Shown here one piece after another: positions 49,420 through 61,420 of a stretch of 64,000 nucleotides of DNA. The first letter of the stretch is position 1. Each line of letters begins with the position of its first letter. Under the pieces are notes generated by a model. The model worked only from the letters and a program-made list of their open reading frames with translations. It searched no databases and was not told where the DNA came from. Position numbers and translations under genes: made by a program. The stretch comes from Megamerina dolium. Its lineage: Eukaryota > Arthropoda > Insecta > Diptera > Megamerinidae. The stretch covers positions 42,199,140-42,263,139 of the forward strand of contig OY978526.1 in NCBI GenBank assembly GCA_963854835.1, given 5' to 3'.

Positions 49420-51206
49420 ATGAAAATTTTAATTTTAAAGTTTCAACTGAATGCGGCGATGTTAATTAAAAAATAACGAAAGAAAAAAAAAAACAATATT
49501 TCATTTTTGTTTTCTTTGCTGGCTAACAGGGCTCATTATTTTCAATTTGCAAACTTTCACTGAGAGCACCAAGTTGCTGAGTCGTTGCTGTTCTCTGTAA
49601 CGTTACGTTATGTTAATCAGCACCATCTTCTTATCAAAATATTAATCAGCGAAATGTTAAACATTTTCTAACATTGATGAGGGTTTGTGTTTGAGGGTTT
49701 GTTTGATCTTTTTACCAGAGTTGTTCAGATCGACAGATGTTCATATGTTCAACACACGTTCAATGTGGTGCGCCCAGGGCGTTACTGCCTTGGAAAAACA
49801 AACAAACTCAATTTTTATTTTACATTCTATATTTATCATACACAGTGATTGATTTCATACAAAAAATTAAATTCAGGAAATCCGATATTTCGCAGCTCAT
49901 ATCAAAAGCATAAATTCGGGTGTTCCATGAGAAAGTAATTTACAAATGCAAATAGTGAATAGTGAGGGCTTAGACATACACAGATGGCCAATAACTTGAT
50001 GATGATTCTTACAACAATTTGATGCCTGACGATCCTAATGACTAGGTTTATTATATTAACATTCAGGTTTACCAGAAACCCCTAAGAGCCGGGATCGTGT
50101 GACATTTTTTTGAAATAGCTTGCTCCTAAACAATCTAGAAATATTAACTGATACCCATAAGGAGTCATCATCTTCTAACTTATCATTCAAAGTAATAATT
50201 TTTTTCGTTAATCGCATAGTTTTTTATATTTTCAATAACGTTCTCGTTAAATACACCTGCTGATTTTCGAAGGGAAAAGTTCACTTAGCTCTTTTGGCTT
50301 TTAACAGCAACAACGACAACTCGATGACTGTTAACAACAAAAATGAAATGTATTTTTAACTCGATCACTCATGTGTGATGTGATCACGCATGTTTGCCTA
50401 TAACCTAAGTATTATATAATTATCACAATTTGCTTTTTTTTACCACCTGCTGCTGTATTTTCTTTATAGAGATCGCGTGGAATCAATTAACTGATTATTA
50501 GAATGCTGCACTTTTCTGGGAATCCGTGTTATATACTAGAAAAAATATATTTATACCATTGTTATTGATTTTCTATTTTGTTAAATTTCTATTTGGGAAA
50601 TTTCGCAAAATTTCACATTTGTATCACTATTACATAAGATTCTATAGAAGAGGAACTACTGTACATTGGTTGATAATGCATTCAATAGCAATAGTGATGG
50701 TGTAGACCCAAGGGAATTTCTGTTTAGTAAAATAATAGAAAATAATTGAAAAAACGATTGCAGATTCAACATAAAAATAACCAAATATATTTGTTGCTGT
50801 TATTTGGGGTTTATGGGAATTACATAAATTTCACATTTTGTCACATGTCAGCTAAAAAATGGGAATCACGAACGGAAGACGTTGTTGACTGGTGTTGCAA
50901 AATTGTTCAGTAATAAAGCACAGCGAACAAGAGAGAGCGGAGTGAGTAAACAAAAAAACGAAACGGATATAAGTTAAATCTACAACATGTATCCGTACAT
51001 AAATATGTTGCATGTTGATGTATACAGTAGTAAGTGCATTTCATATGTAAGGCATATACATACATATGTTTGTGGTGTGTTGACATTCACTATAGCTTCA
51101 GCATGCAAGTTAGATAGTCAAATATGTAAAGTGAACTGAACTGAACTGTGTTACTTGCATACAACATATAGTACATACGTGACATGCACACCCATAAATA
51201 GCAATA
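49420..51206. other. Intergenic, no gene seen
   Basis: AT-rich. Short frames only. An AGAGAGAGCGGAGTGAG-type stretch near 50930 could be promoter-associated, but nothing downstream supports it. Confidence 0.6.
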
Positions 51207-51799
51207 CCATGCAAAAAATTGTCGACTAATCTCTTAAGAGAGTAGTCCGGAATTAATCTCTTTAGATATCAATCGAAGATTTATTAGTCTCCGATTGGTC
51301 TATTTAGCGATGCGTTCGGGTTCAATTTTTGAAGTAATATATTTTGAGATTTTTTACACTTTCAAGTGATTAGCTATTTAGTCAGAGAACATTCGATAGC
51401 AAGCATGCGATGGTGAGTACCCAAAATCGAATCCTCGGATAGCAACAGAAAATATGTAAATTGTGAAATACATTTAAATCTGAAAGGTATAAATTGAAAT
51501 TATAATGCAATGAATGAAAATAGATTGTTGATCTGTATTTAGGTTCGAATCATGGCGAATTAAAATTTTTTTTTTCATGAAAATTTATAATCGCGTGACT
51601 AATCTATTTATACAAGGCGACTAATTTACATTTATACCCGTTCCGGTAAAAAAGCGTACAATTAGTCTCTTCATAGGACATGCTCGAACAAAAGGGAACA
51701 ATTCATTACATATAAAGTGATCAAAAGTGCGACTAGTCGCATATTCCTTTGCGACTGATCCCGGACGCATACCGAACAAGTGACATTTTTGCAGGGTAG
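51207..51799. mobile_element. Putative MITE with short inverted ends and repeated GACTAAT motifs
   Basis: The left end TGCAAAAAATTGTC (51210-51223) and the right end TGACATTTTTGCA (51781-51793) are inverted copies with one base of slippage. The interior repeats GACTAAT or its complement at about 51224, 51280, 51596, 51621 and 51661, and has a perfect palindrome TGCGACTAGTCGCA at 51728-51741. No coding frame and no clear target duplication. Confidence 0.45.
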
Positions 51800-52642
51800 A
51801 AACGCAATTGACTCATATATTGTGTGTCTGTATTATTTCATATGCATGTACACATATGAACTCATAAGCACAATCATCAAGCGATCAACAAAGATGTGAT
51901 GTCACTGCTTGTCAGAGACATGTTACTTTCAATTTTTGCATAAAAATTCCATTTGCTACTTGATATTTGTAATGTCGACATTGCCTTCATCGCTTTTGCT
52001 TACACTTGCGTACACACACGCGTCGTTACTATCATTGTACGAATACAGCACTTCATATCGTACATACTGCGTATATAGGACTCCGCATTTACTTTGTGCA
52101 TGTACACATATTTTGAAGTAATTTTTAATATTTTTTTTTTCTCTATCTTTCTCAAATTTACACAAAGTTAAGTGCGAGTGTCAATAAGTGACAATTCACT
52201 TTACACATTACGCTCATCATGGCATCGTCCTCGTCATCATGATTTTTTGGTTAGTCATATTCAAATCAATGAGACTTGAAAGGGCAAAAGGGCATGAAAA
52301 CGAAATCGAAATAGCAAAGTTTTTACGAAATTTGGAAAAAGTTTGAAAGTTCATTTTAACTCATACCTCTCCATATCTTCAATCCGAAATTCTTTTTATA
52401 GTGTACTGCATTAATGTCGAACATTTTTTGCAATAATATTTCATCATTCTTTCCAGATTTTCGAAACTATATTTAATTCGATATTATTGCATTAATTCAT
52501 CTTAAAAAAACGTTTTATTTCAATGAAATTTTTATTTTCAACTTTCAACTATTACATTGCTACAAATTGTTGTATCATAGTAATGGCAATATAAGGAATT
52601 GAAAGTTATACCTTTGTTCGAAGAAATCAAAGCCTACAACAT

Positions 52643-52686
52643 TAATTAGTGAATTGCTGAGTGTTGATGCAACAATTCACTAATTA
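52643..52686. repeat. Stem-loop, perfect 14-bp arms
   Basis: TAATTAGTGAATTG at 52643-52656 pairs with CAATTCACTAATTA at 52673-52686 across a 16-nt loop. Confidence 0.9.
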
Positions 52687-54073
52687 CGTGATTATGCTGA
52701 CGTATTATTTGAGTGCATTTCATTTATAAATTCAATAACAAACTATTGTGTATACTGAAAAAGTTGATCTTAAATTGGAAAATCATTACACACAATAATT
52801 TTCATTATTTTTATTTTTTGTCAAAAAAGAAGGAATTTAGTATTTAAGAGTTAATACAATACGTAGCTTTATAATAAAATATAAAATTAGCGTCTTTCCT
52901 AGTATTATTATTAATTATTTAGATTTAGCTTTTCCATTGACAATTTTTCAATATTTTTTCATTCTTATGTTTGTCAATTTGCTGAAAACATATCAAACTA
53001 AGTATTATAAAATAGAAATTTCAATTTGTAAATATGTACTAATATTATACTAACCTACTTACAACTTCATAAGTATGAATGTAAACGTATAAGAGAATAG
53101 AGAAGCTCTCATCAAATATAATTTAATCTATTCAGTTGTTATTATTAAATTTTGATGCCACAATATAATACTTATTTTTTTATTCAAGGGAAATGTGATT
53201 TAAAATCAAGAAACTGGTGAAAATGTTTAAAAATAAAGTGAAAAACGAGAAACACTATGAATTTCACCTTGTCGTTTACCTTTGCAAACTTTTGCTTTCC
53301 CACAGTATAAAAGATGTCGGAAGACAATAGGCCAAAGTCTACCATAAGTAATCTATTAATTCAGTTAAAAGTATAACACTATGTTTGAAAATGTCTGAAC
53401 AAAATTTCTCTACGTAAAAATCATATGTAAAAAAGGCACAGGCAGAGGCAGAGGTGTTCATTTCATGACATTTTCACCTTTATGTATTTCTGTTCTAACG
53501 AATGAAGTCATATGTATATATACAAACGTATCTAACCATATATACAGTACACATATTTAAATATGAATAATCAAAAACTGTCGAAAAAAGTATTCAATTT
53601 TTTTTATATAGATAAGTATTATTGCAATCAATTAAATAGGCGTATAAAAAAATACTTGGTAAATAAAGAAAGTATGTAATTATAACGAAATGTATAACTA
53701 ATATTTGAATAATAAATTAATTATTGATATGTACTCATATGTTAGTTAAATACATTAAGTATTTGTTGCATGTTTTTACCAACAGTTTAGCTCACGAATG
53801 ACTTACTACTGAGAAACTGATAGAAAAAACACACTCATTGATTTTTTGTTTCTTCTTATTATACCATAAAACTATCCAATTAAAACATATATTTTTACAC
53901 AAACTAATTGGTCATACTGTGTACCTTATTATTTGACAATTTCATATACATATACGTACTAAATATAACTATATGTATAAACTTAAGTACCTCTATCATA
54001 CACAAAGAAGTTTTGCGATAATTTCGAATATGTTGATCTATTGTTAATTTGAAAATATTGAAAACATTGAAAA

Positions 54074-54107
54074 ACAAGTAACAAACACTCCTGTGTTTGT
54101 TACTTGT
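54074..54107. repeat. Stem-loop, perfect 15-bp arms, 4-nt loop
   Basis: ACAAGTAACAAACAC (54074-54088), loop TCCT, then GTGTTTGTTACTTGT (54093-54107). Not long enough by itself for a typical pre-miRNA. Confidence 0.93.
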
Positions 54108-55224
54108 AGCTATCAATAAAATCTGCCTTTGGATTTCCATACTCAACTAAGCTTATATATATATTGTATATATTGTATTTATATTACAACATATGTGTAT
54201 GTAAATATGTAATTTTTAATAAGTATAATTTAATATTGATCACTAACATTTCATTGTATTACAATTAAAAGTATCCGAATTGAAACCACCTTTCACGAGT
54301 GCATATACTCATAACACTATGAAGTACCTTTACCTACTGTATGTAACATAGTAAAATCTAACAAAATAATGTTTAATAAAAAAAATTCTGATTACCAGAG
54401 AGAACTGCCGTGCGATAGATAATTGTACTTATATCTTAACAAATAAGATATACATACCATACTTGTGAACTAATATTGTAGCATGTTTGGTCATGTCTAG
54501 GGGTAATATTTTTATCATTTAGAGTTTTTGAACCAAGTCAGAGTTGAACCAAGTTTTTTATATTTGTTTCATTATAATTCTATAAAAATGTATGGTGCTC
54601 AATGATTTTTTGTTTTTAATGGGAAATCTTGTAGCTTGAGAATTAAACTAAATAAGTAGAAACTCCTCACCTATAAGCCACCTAAATTTCACAAAAAACT
54701 GATTTTTGAGAGTTTGTTTTCTCATGATGAATTATAGTTCATTATGTGATACAGCTTTCGCTTTTTCAGCATATTCCACATATTTTTTAAATTCTTCCAA
54801 ATTTTGTATTAAATCCAAAACATGTTTATAAATGTAGGGTTAATGATGTGCACCAAAACTATATATCAATATATATATTTTTGTACACGAAGGTGGCTTA
54901 CACACATTAAATCTTCCTGAATCCAAATTAGTCTTTTCAACATCGTTTTTCGGGAAGCTTCAACTTCAGTCAACGAAAGTGTCTAATCTTTTAAAAATCT
55001 CTAACTAAAGAGCAGATTAATATATCCTCCCTTTTTAAGATGCACCTGCTACCTCCACTACCAGACTCGATGTCACAATATCGTTTATGTCTCTGTATAC
55101 AATTCTTTATGAAAGAAAATTAATTTTATAAAATAAATTTTCAACAGTCGTCTTGCAACTTCAAGATCCAAAAACAACAAATCATTTTGCTGCACGAGAA
55201 TTTACGATAGTAGGTACTTGCTTT

Positions 55225-55320
55225 CTTATGTTATTTGGCCATAACAGCTCAATTTGAAATGCTTCACCAGCCATTTCTGTTTATCGCTGGCTGGCTAGAA
55301 ATCTTGGTATTCCCAACTAG
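55225..55320 (-). mobile_element. RTE-like LINE 3'-end fragment
   Basis: ATTTGGCCATAACAGC, ATGCTTCACCAGCCATTTCTG and TCGCTGGCTGG follow 15050-15135 (ATGTGGCCATAACAACC, ATGCTTCGCCAGCCATATCTG, TCGCTAGCTGG). Only the 3' end is present, as expected of 5' truncation. Confidence 0.7.
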
Positions 55321-57120
55321 TTTACACGAAAAATATACCCAAGGCTAATATAGGGTCGCTGAATTATTATTAATTTATTTTACTAAGGAAGCTTTTTCGA
55401 CATATTTGTGAAAAACGTGCTTTTTTGGCTCTTTTGCGGTTACTAGCTAGCCTAAAAACCACGTTTTTAAGTACTCGTAAAATTTACTAAGAAGATATAG
55501 ATGCCGGAAATTTTAAGAGTTTTTTTGGACTATTGAAAAATAAAGGTGTAAAAAAACCGTTTGGACTTTAAACTACACGAGTGCCACATGGTCGTCGATT
55601 TTACTAAAATATTTTTCTTAATATTCTACTTTCAAGAAACTTTCAACAAAGAAGTCCAATAATTCGTATGTGGTCATGCCAAGTGATAATTTCATATTTT
55701 TGTCGAAAATACGGTACTAAGTTGGGAAAGCAAGGGTTGAAATTGTAATTATAACATCGAAATACAAAGTTATTAACAGCGATGTTAATAGAGAAATATA
55801 AGTAATAAATAATCCACATCCCAGCAACAGTGTTGCACGATGTATTCTCTCTGGTAGTAACATAATTTAGCAATATGCTAAACCAAATGTATGATACATA
55901 AACATAAGTGAAATAAAACTAAGTAAGTACATTTATAAAACAGAATTCAATCTAAAATTGTTATCCTCAAATAGCTTCATATATGTATATTAGATATTAA
56001 ATTAAAGAGTGACGTTCAAAGACAAGTATGTATGAATGTACATTAAAATAATATCTAATTATGTACGCATTAAAGTAATTATTTAGAATATTTTAGTTTT
56101 GATCATTTCAAAAAATCCAATTGATTTTCTTCCTTTTTTAATTCAAAGGACTGCAAAATGCAACCTACTCACTAGTACAATATAACATAGCATATATATA
56201 TGTAGTAATTATCCATAAGTACTACGAGTATATGTTTACATACATATATGAAATACTACCAATTAATAAATCGTGAAAGTTTATCCTATGTTAAAAGCGT
56301 AGTTATAGAAAATACCTTCCAAAACCGTGAATATTTTATTTATTTATTTAAAGTTTTTTTTGCACATTCAAAAAAAGATATACACATATATATATGCATA
56401 TACTATATAATAATTAAAAGCTAAAAGCACAAATTAAATCATTGTAAATGTCATAAAAGAAACATTTGTAAAATACAAATTACACAAAATTCTGTGTTTC
56501 CATAAAATGCTACAATTGGTGGAACACAATATGCATTACAATAAGAGTAGAATATACAGTGTATTACTTAGATAAGCAAAATATGAATGTAGACAAATTA
56601 AATAATTGAGAAACAATTATACGTATATGTATGCATGTTTAATTCTAAGTTGAACACAAAACTGAAAATTAAAATTTACAATAAAATCTCTCGTTAATTT
56701 CATATGTGCAACCACATGTTTGTATCTATGTAGCATACGTTATACATACATATGAATGTATGTATGTACTCGTACTGTCAAAACATTATTTTTCGGTATA
56801 TCAACTTTGTGTATTGTTTAATTTATAAGTATTATTGTATTATTGTAAAAATAAAAAAATAAAAGAAAAGGAAACATAAAACTATGCCTAAATAAGAACT
56901 GTTTTAAAGATTTAACAAACACATATTTAAAAAAGAAATAAAGAAAAATTGAATTAAATCAAAAAGGAAAATAAAAACCAAAAAAAATACTTACAAAATT
57001 AAAATCAAATCGTGCATTCATTGTACATATTAATAAAGATGTCAAGGTAAGTTCCATTCAATAAGACAGGGACGCAAAGTGCACTAGGAGCATTTCCTTA
57101 AAGCAAGTAAATAAATTGAA
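55320..57120. other. Intergenic, no gene seen
   Basis: AT-rich, A-rich tracts around 56840-57000. Short frames only. Confidence 0.65.
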
Positions 57121-57206
57121 AGCCGTAGCTTAGTTGGTTAATGTTTTGCTATTTACAACATCAGTCCTAGGTTGGGAGTTCAAATCTCAGCAGCGATAAA
57201 TTTCAT
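57121..57206 (+). mobile_element. SINE, 5' part, split by a LINE insertion
   Basis: AGCCGTAGCTTAGTTGG (A box) and GGGAGTTCAAATCTC (B box) form the tRNA-like head, ending in GATAAATTTCAT, where the LINE poly-A tail (minus strand) begins. The rest of the same SINE resumes at 59961. Confidence 0.88.
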
Positions 57207-59960
57207 TTTTTTTTTTTTTTTTGTTAGCTTATTTTTTTTTATTGAATCTTTCTTAAATACAAGAAACTAACAATAAGTATTCAAATCTTACAAACTAAAT
57301 AAAACTATGTGATATCCCCTACGTTCCATCACAATTTGGTGAGTCGCGAGATGTAGCAATTTTACAGCATATTCAGTGTGTCTTTTCTTTTTAATCGACG
57401 ATGCCCCTTGCTCAGCAACAATTGTCTAGCAAGGGGATTCGGATGATTGTGTAATTTTTGAATGTAGCTTCTGCAGGACATTGCAACTTCCTCAGAAATT
57501 GTGGATACATTTAAATCTCGATGGATGTTAACGTTCCTCATATACCAAGGCGCGTTTACAATAATTCGCAGACACTTGGATTGTATTCGCTGCAATTTTT
57601 CGATATTAGAGGGAGATGCGGTGCCCCAAAACTGAATACCATAAGTCCAGATTGGTTTCAGGATTGCTTTATATAATATCACTTTGTATTCAAGATTCAA
57701 CTTTGATCTTTTGTGTAACAGCCACCATAACTGATTCATTTTAAGCTTGATCTGAGTTTTCTTTGCCTCTATGTGATTTTTCCATGTCAGCCTTCTGTCG
57801 AGGTGAATACCCAAATACTTTGTTGAGGAACATTGTGGAACTGATTGGCCATTAATTTTAAGTGGGGGACATGTATCTAGCCTTAGCGTGAAGGTTACAT
57901 GTACGCTCTTTGATTCATTGACTTTTATACGCCATTTTGCTAGCCAGATTTCGAGAGAATCGACATGAGTCTGCAGGAGTTTAGTAGCTTCTATGGGGTT
58001 AGAGCGAGAGCACAATATTGCCGTATCATCAGCAAAGGTCGATATGAATATATAGTTATTGTTGGGCATATCTGAAGTGTATAAGAGATACAGTAAGGGA
58101 CCCAAAACGCTTCCTTGAGGAACGCCAGCGTGAATATCCAATGGATTTGTTGTGTAATCCTTGTGATGTACGAGAAATTGTCTTTTCGTGAGGTAGCTAC
58201 TAAGCAATGAGGAGACATTTGCAGGCAGTAATAGTTTGAGTTTGTAAATAAGGCCATCGTGCCATACTTTATCGAAAGCTTGAGTGATATCAAGAAAGAC
58301 AGCTGAGCAATACTTTTTTTCTTCAAAAGTGTTCCTTATCAGAGTTACAATGCGGTGGACTTGTTCTATTGTGCCGTGCTGTTTTCTAAATCCAAACTGA
58401 TGTTGAGGAATGAGTTGGTTGAGATTAATAAATGGAGTTATATTCATGACAAGCAGCTTTTCGAATACTTTAGAGAGTAGAGGCAGGAGGCTGATAGGTC
58501 TGTACGATGCAACTTTTGTAGGGTCTTTTCCTGGTTTTGCTATCATAATAATTTTTGAAGTTTTCCAGCATTTGGGATAGTGTTTAATACGAAGGATAGC
58601 ATTGAAAATGTGCATGAGATGAATTACTGAAGCCGGAGGTAGCTCTTTTATCATTTTACCAGTAATTTTATCTGGACCAGGTGATTTTTTTGGATTTAAA
58701 TCTTTATAAATTGCTTTGAATATGTCCTTTTTTTAATTTTCAGCGTTATTGAGCAAGGTTGAGAAGTTAATTTTGGTAATGAGGACTGTGAAGAGGGTGG
58801 ATTGGGTGTAAACACACTTTTTAGGTGGTCTGCAAAAGCCAAACCCTTCTCACAGTTGCTTCTAGCCCAATTTCCGTCACTCAAACGGATGGGGGAATCA
58901 GTGAGAATTGGCCGATTTGAGCTTTTTGCTGATTTCCACAAAGAGTAGTCTGACGCTTCACCAGGTGTTAATTTCGCTATGTGCTCTTCTAACTCTTTGT
59001 TTGTTTTTATTTTTCAAGGCTTGCTTTAACTTTCGAGTGCAGTGCTGTAGCTGTGTTTTCAGATTCGGTGATCTGAATTCTTGCCATTGTCTTCGGAGTC
59101 TTCTTTTCTGTCTTACTAGCAATTCAATGTCTGCTGGTGTGTATTGGCTATATTTTGATTGCTTGCATACCTTTGTGCAGGTGGCTGAGCTGAGAGCTAA
59201 TGAGAGGAGCTGGTTGAATTTTTCGAGTGCTGAGTCTACATCGTGTCCATTTCTTAATACAGAGGAAGATGGAAATTTATATATTTCTTGAATTTTAACC
59301 AGTCTATTTTCTTTCTAACGCAATTGCCTTGGGGGCTTGGTGATTTTATAGATATTACCGTGGGTGAGTGGTCAGATGATAGATCATAATTACACTCTGT
59401 GGAGATATTTTCCATCTGCAAACCTTTGGCGACTCCAAAGTCTATGAGATCGGGTATTTTCCTCTTGTCCGTCGGCCAATATGTCGGTTGACCATTTGAA
59501 ATAACATCGTAGCCGTGGTTAGTGATGATTGAACATAGTCTTCTGCCTTTTGGAGTTATTAAGCGGGAGCCCCAGTGAGTGTGTTTGGCGTTGAAATCGC
59601 CAGCAACCAAGAATTTGCTACCAAGAGTTGAGAAAAATTCTTTATATTGCTGTTCGGTAATACTGTATCTTGGGGGACAGTATATCGCAGATATTACTAG
59701 CTTAGAGATGTATTCTTCCAGACATATAGATGTTGCTTGCAAGTAGACGCTACTGAAATCTTCGAGAACATGATGTTTTATTCTGCTTTTTATCAATATG
59801 GCAGTTCCACCGCGTGCCTTACCATGCGGATGATTTGTAGTGTACAGTTTGTAATATGGTATTTGGTAGCAATTTTTGTCAGTGAAATGGGTCTCAGATA
59901 TCATCATTATGTCGATCTGGTTGGATTCAAGGAATTGAATTAGCTCCAAACGGTGCTGGC
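57207..59960 (-). mobile_element. Jockey-clade LINE copy 2, 5'-truncated, with target duplication
   Basis: The element reads right to left. Its poly-A tail is the T run at 57207-57222. It is flanked by a perfect 10-bp target duplication, TAAATTTCAT, at 57197-57206 and 59961-59970. The 5' truncation falls at the beginning of ORF2, before the endonuclease. It inserted into an existing SINE. ORF2 is broken into three frames (59254-59970, 58696-58941, 57362-58654), but the EN and RT catalytic motifs are well kept, so it is a fairly recent insertion. Confidence 0.95.
57362..58654 (-). pseudogene. Jockey-type ORF2: reverse transcriptase and C-terminus
   Basis: A 430-residue open frame. YRPISLLPLLSK at about 51-62, QFGFRKQHGT at about 86-95, motif A AVFLDITQAFDKVW at 118-131, motif B GVPQGSVLGP at 177-186, and catalytic FADD at 207-210. 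The C-terminal part has YLGIHLDRRLTWKNH, KPIWTYGIQFWGTAS, and NVNIHRDLNVSTI. These are Jockey-clade RT features, with F in place of Y in the catalytic box as is common there. The linker upstream is in another frame (58696-58941), with the break near 58680-58735. No RNase H is seen after RT, as usual for Jockey. Confidence 0.93.
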
Positions 59961-59970
59961 TAAATTTCAT
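59254..59970 (-). pseudogene. Jockey-type ORF2: APE-type endonuclease, N-terminally truncated
   Basis: The frame covers LELIQFLESNQIDIMMISETHF (with the ETH catalytic block), GKARGGTAILIKSRIKHH, VISAIYCPPRYS, FLVAGDFNAKHTHWGS (GDFN block) and DLSSDHSPTVISI (SDH block). The usual first motif (WNANGL, seen in copy 1 at 16008) is missing. The apparent start ATG lies in the target-site duplication at 59968-59970, so it is not the natural start. The stop at 59254 lies in the EN-RT linker. Confidence 0.92.
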
Positions 59971-60215
59971 AGCATAAATAAAATTATATTTGAAAATGAT
60001 GCCCAGCTATAAAATAAGTGGCGATTCTTCTCGCAGGTTAGCCATAAGAAAGCAAAGCTTCTGAAAGAACTTTGTAACCAAACTAAAAAAATTAATGTCA
60101 AAGGGGTTATGCCCTTGGGAACCGGTTAAAAGAAGTAGGTCCCTTCTAATACTATCAAAAATTTAACATGCAGAACAGTACTGGAAGAAGATCGACCAAA
60201 GAAGCCCTTGAATCC
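59961..60215 (+). mobile_element. SINE, 3' part, continuing from 57206
   Basis: After the duplicated TAAATTTCAT the SINE body continues: AAGCAAAGCTTCTGAAAGAAC, GGGAACCGGTTAAAAGAAG, TAGGTCCCTTCTAATACTATC, AATTTAACATGCAGAACAG and a tail AGAAGCCCTTGAATCC. The block around GGTACCCACC is diverged or missing. Confidence 0.85.
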
Positions 60216-60499
60216 AATATCGATTTACCGAACAAGATTTACAAACTTTATGTGGGACCCAACATTGGTCTTGTTGCCCACATTATTTACAAAATATGCC
60301 CAATAAATTTGTTTTACAAAATCATTTATTTTCCTTCGTTACTTTTTTTTGACAAAATTTACCTCATATGTAACAAAACCTGCGTGAATATTGAGCCTAT
60401 TGTAGATGTATTTAAACGTATTTAAACACTGACAATTTACAGACATATAGATGACGAATATTCCAATATTGTATTCCTTTGCATCAATCAGTATCGGAT

Positions 60500-60660
60500 A
60501 ATTTTGTAATATTATCAACTTGTAGAGTGTAGTTTTCGATTTTCGAAAGGGGGTTCGAATTTTTAATTGGTTCCTCAGCCCAGAGTGACACCTTTTTGCC
60601 AGAGCGATTCTTCGCAATATCTCCAGGCTGACGTCTTTACTGGTGTTAACAAATTGTATA
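60500..60660 (-). mobile_element. RTE-like LINE fragment
   Basis: Minus-strand frame MRRIALAKRCHSGLRNQLKIRTPFRKSKTTLYKLI, matching the LRRITLANRCYFGLSKQLRS region of the insert at 15531-15640. Nucleotide words GCAATATCTCCAGGCTGACGT and CAGCCCAGAGTGACACC also match. It ends abruptly at both sides. Confidence 0.8.
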
Positions 60661-61420
60661 TCTATATTTGCATGAAAATTGCCGTAATTATATACTTACT
60701 ACCAAATGGCTTTATTTAAAAATTGACTTATAAGATCAGAACTTCACTTCGCTATCTCAGGACTGCCTTTGAAACTCCCAAAGGATCTCGATCGCACAGA
60801 GACCTAAGGATTGGCAACCCTATTGCACACACATATATAAATAACTAACAAAACATTTTTGCATCTAGCCTATTCAGATTTTGTTAATAGAATTCTATTT
60901 TCGTTAATACAAACGAATATATTTATGTGTTTACACACATTCCGTTGTTATTTTTACAAGTCTATACAAACACTACCACACTTTACATTAGCCTCCCACA
61001 TATCTACTGTATGATGTACTTATATGCAGTGATATGAAAAATATAGCTATAACTGTTGCCAGCTTTCAGTGTATAGAATGATGAAATGTTGGCTTTATTA
61101 GAGCATTATACACACCTAGGAAAATATTATGAATAACTGTATTTTTGATCACGTTGCTACTCCGTACCAATACAAAAACTGTATTATATATGCGAGTAAT
61201 TAGAAGCAGCAATAAAAATGATAGAAACGCTTTAAAATTGCCATAGCAAACATTTTAAATTTTGGTCAGAATATTTACAGGTTATCTTATTGGGATATTT
61301 GATGCAATATATGTATTTTTGAATCGAATGTTTATAACTTTATTCTGAGAAGTTTCTGAAAAATTGACTGATTTATTATCAAATATATCGGAGAACGATA
61401 ATTATTTCAATCACTAACAC
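60660..61420. other. Intergenic, no gene seen
   Basis: AT-rich, short frames only. Confidence 0.65.

Larger units (their letters stand above)
51800..55224. other. Intergenic, no gene seen
   Basis: AT-rich with two clean stem-loops (52643-52686 and 54074-54107). No frame with a recognisable domain. Confidence 0.65.

Noticed and set aside
58908..59291. 127-codon + strand frame
   Set aside because: Antisense of the LINE ORF2 linker in the Jockey-type copy.
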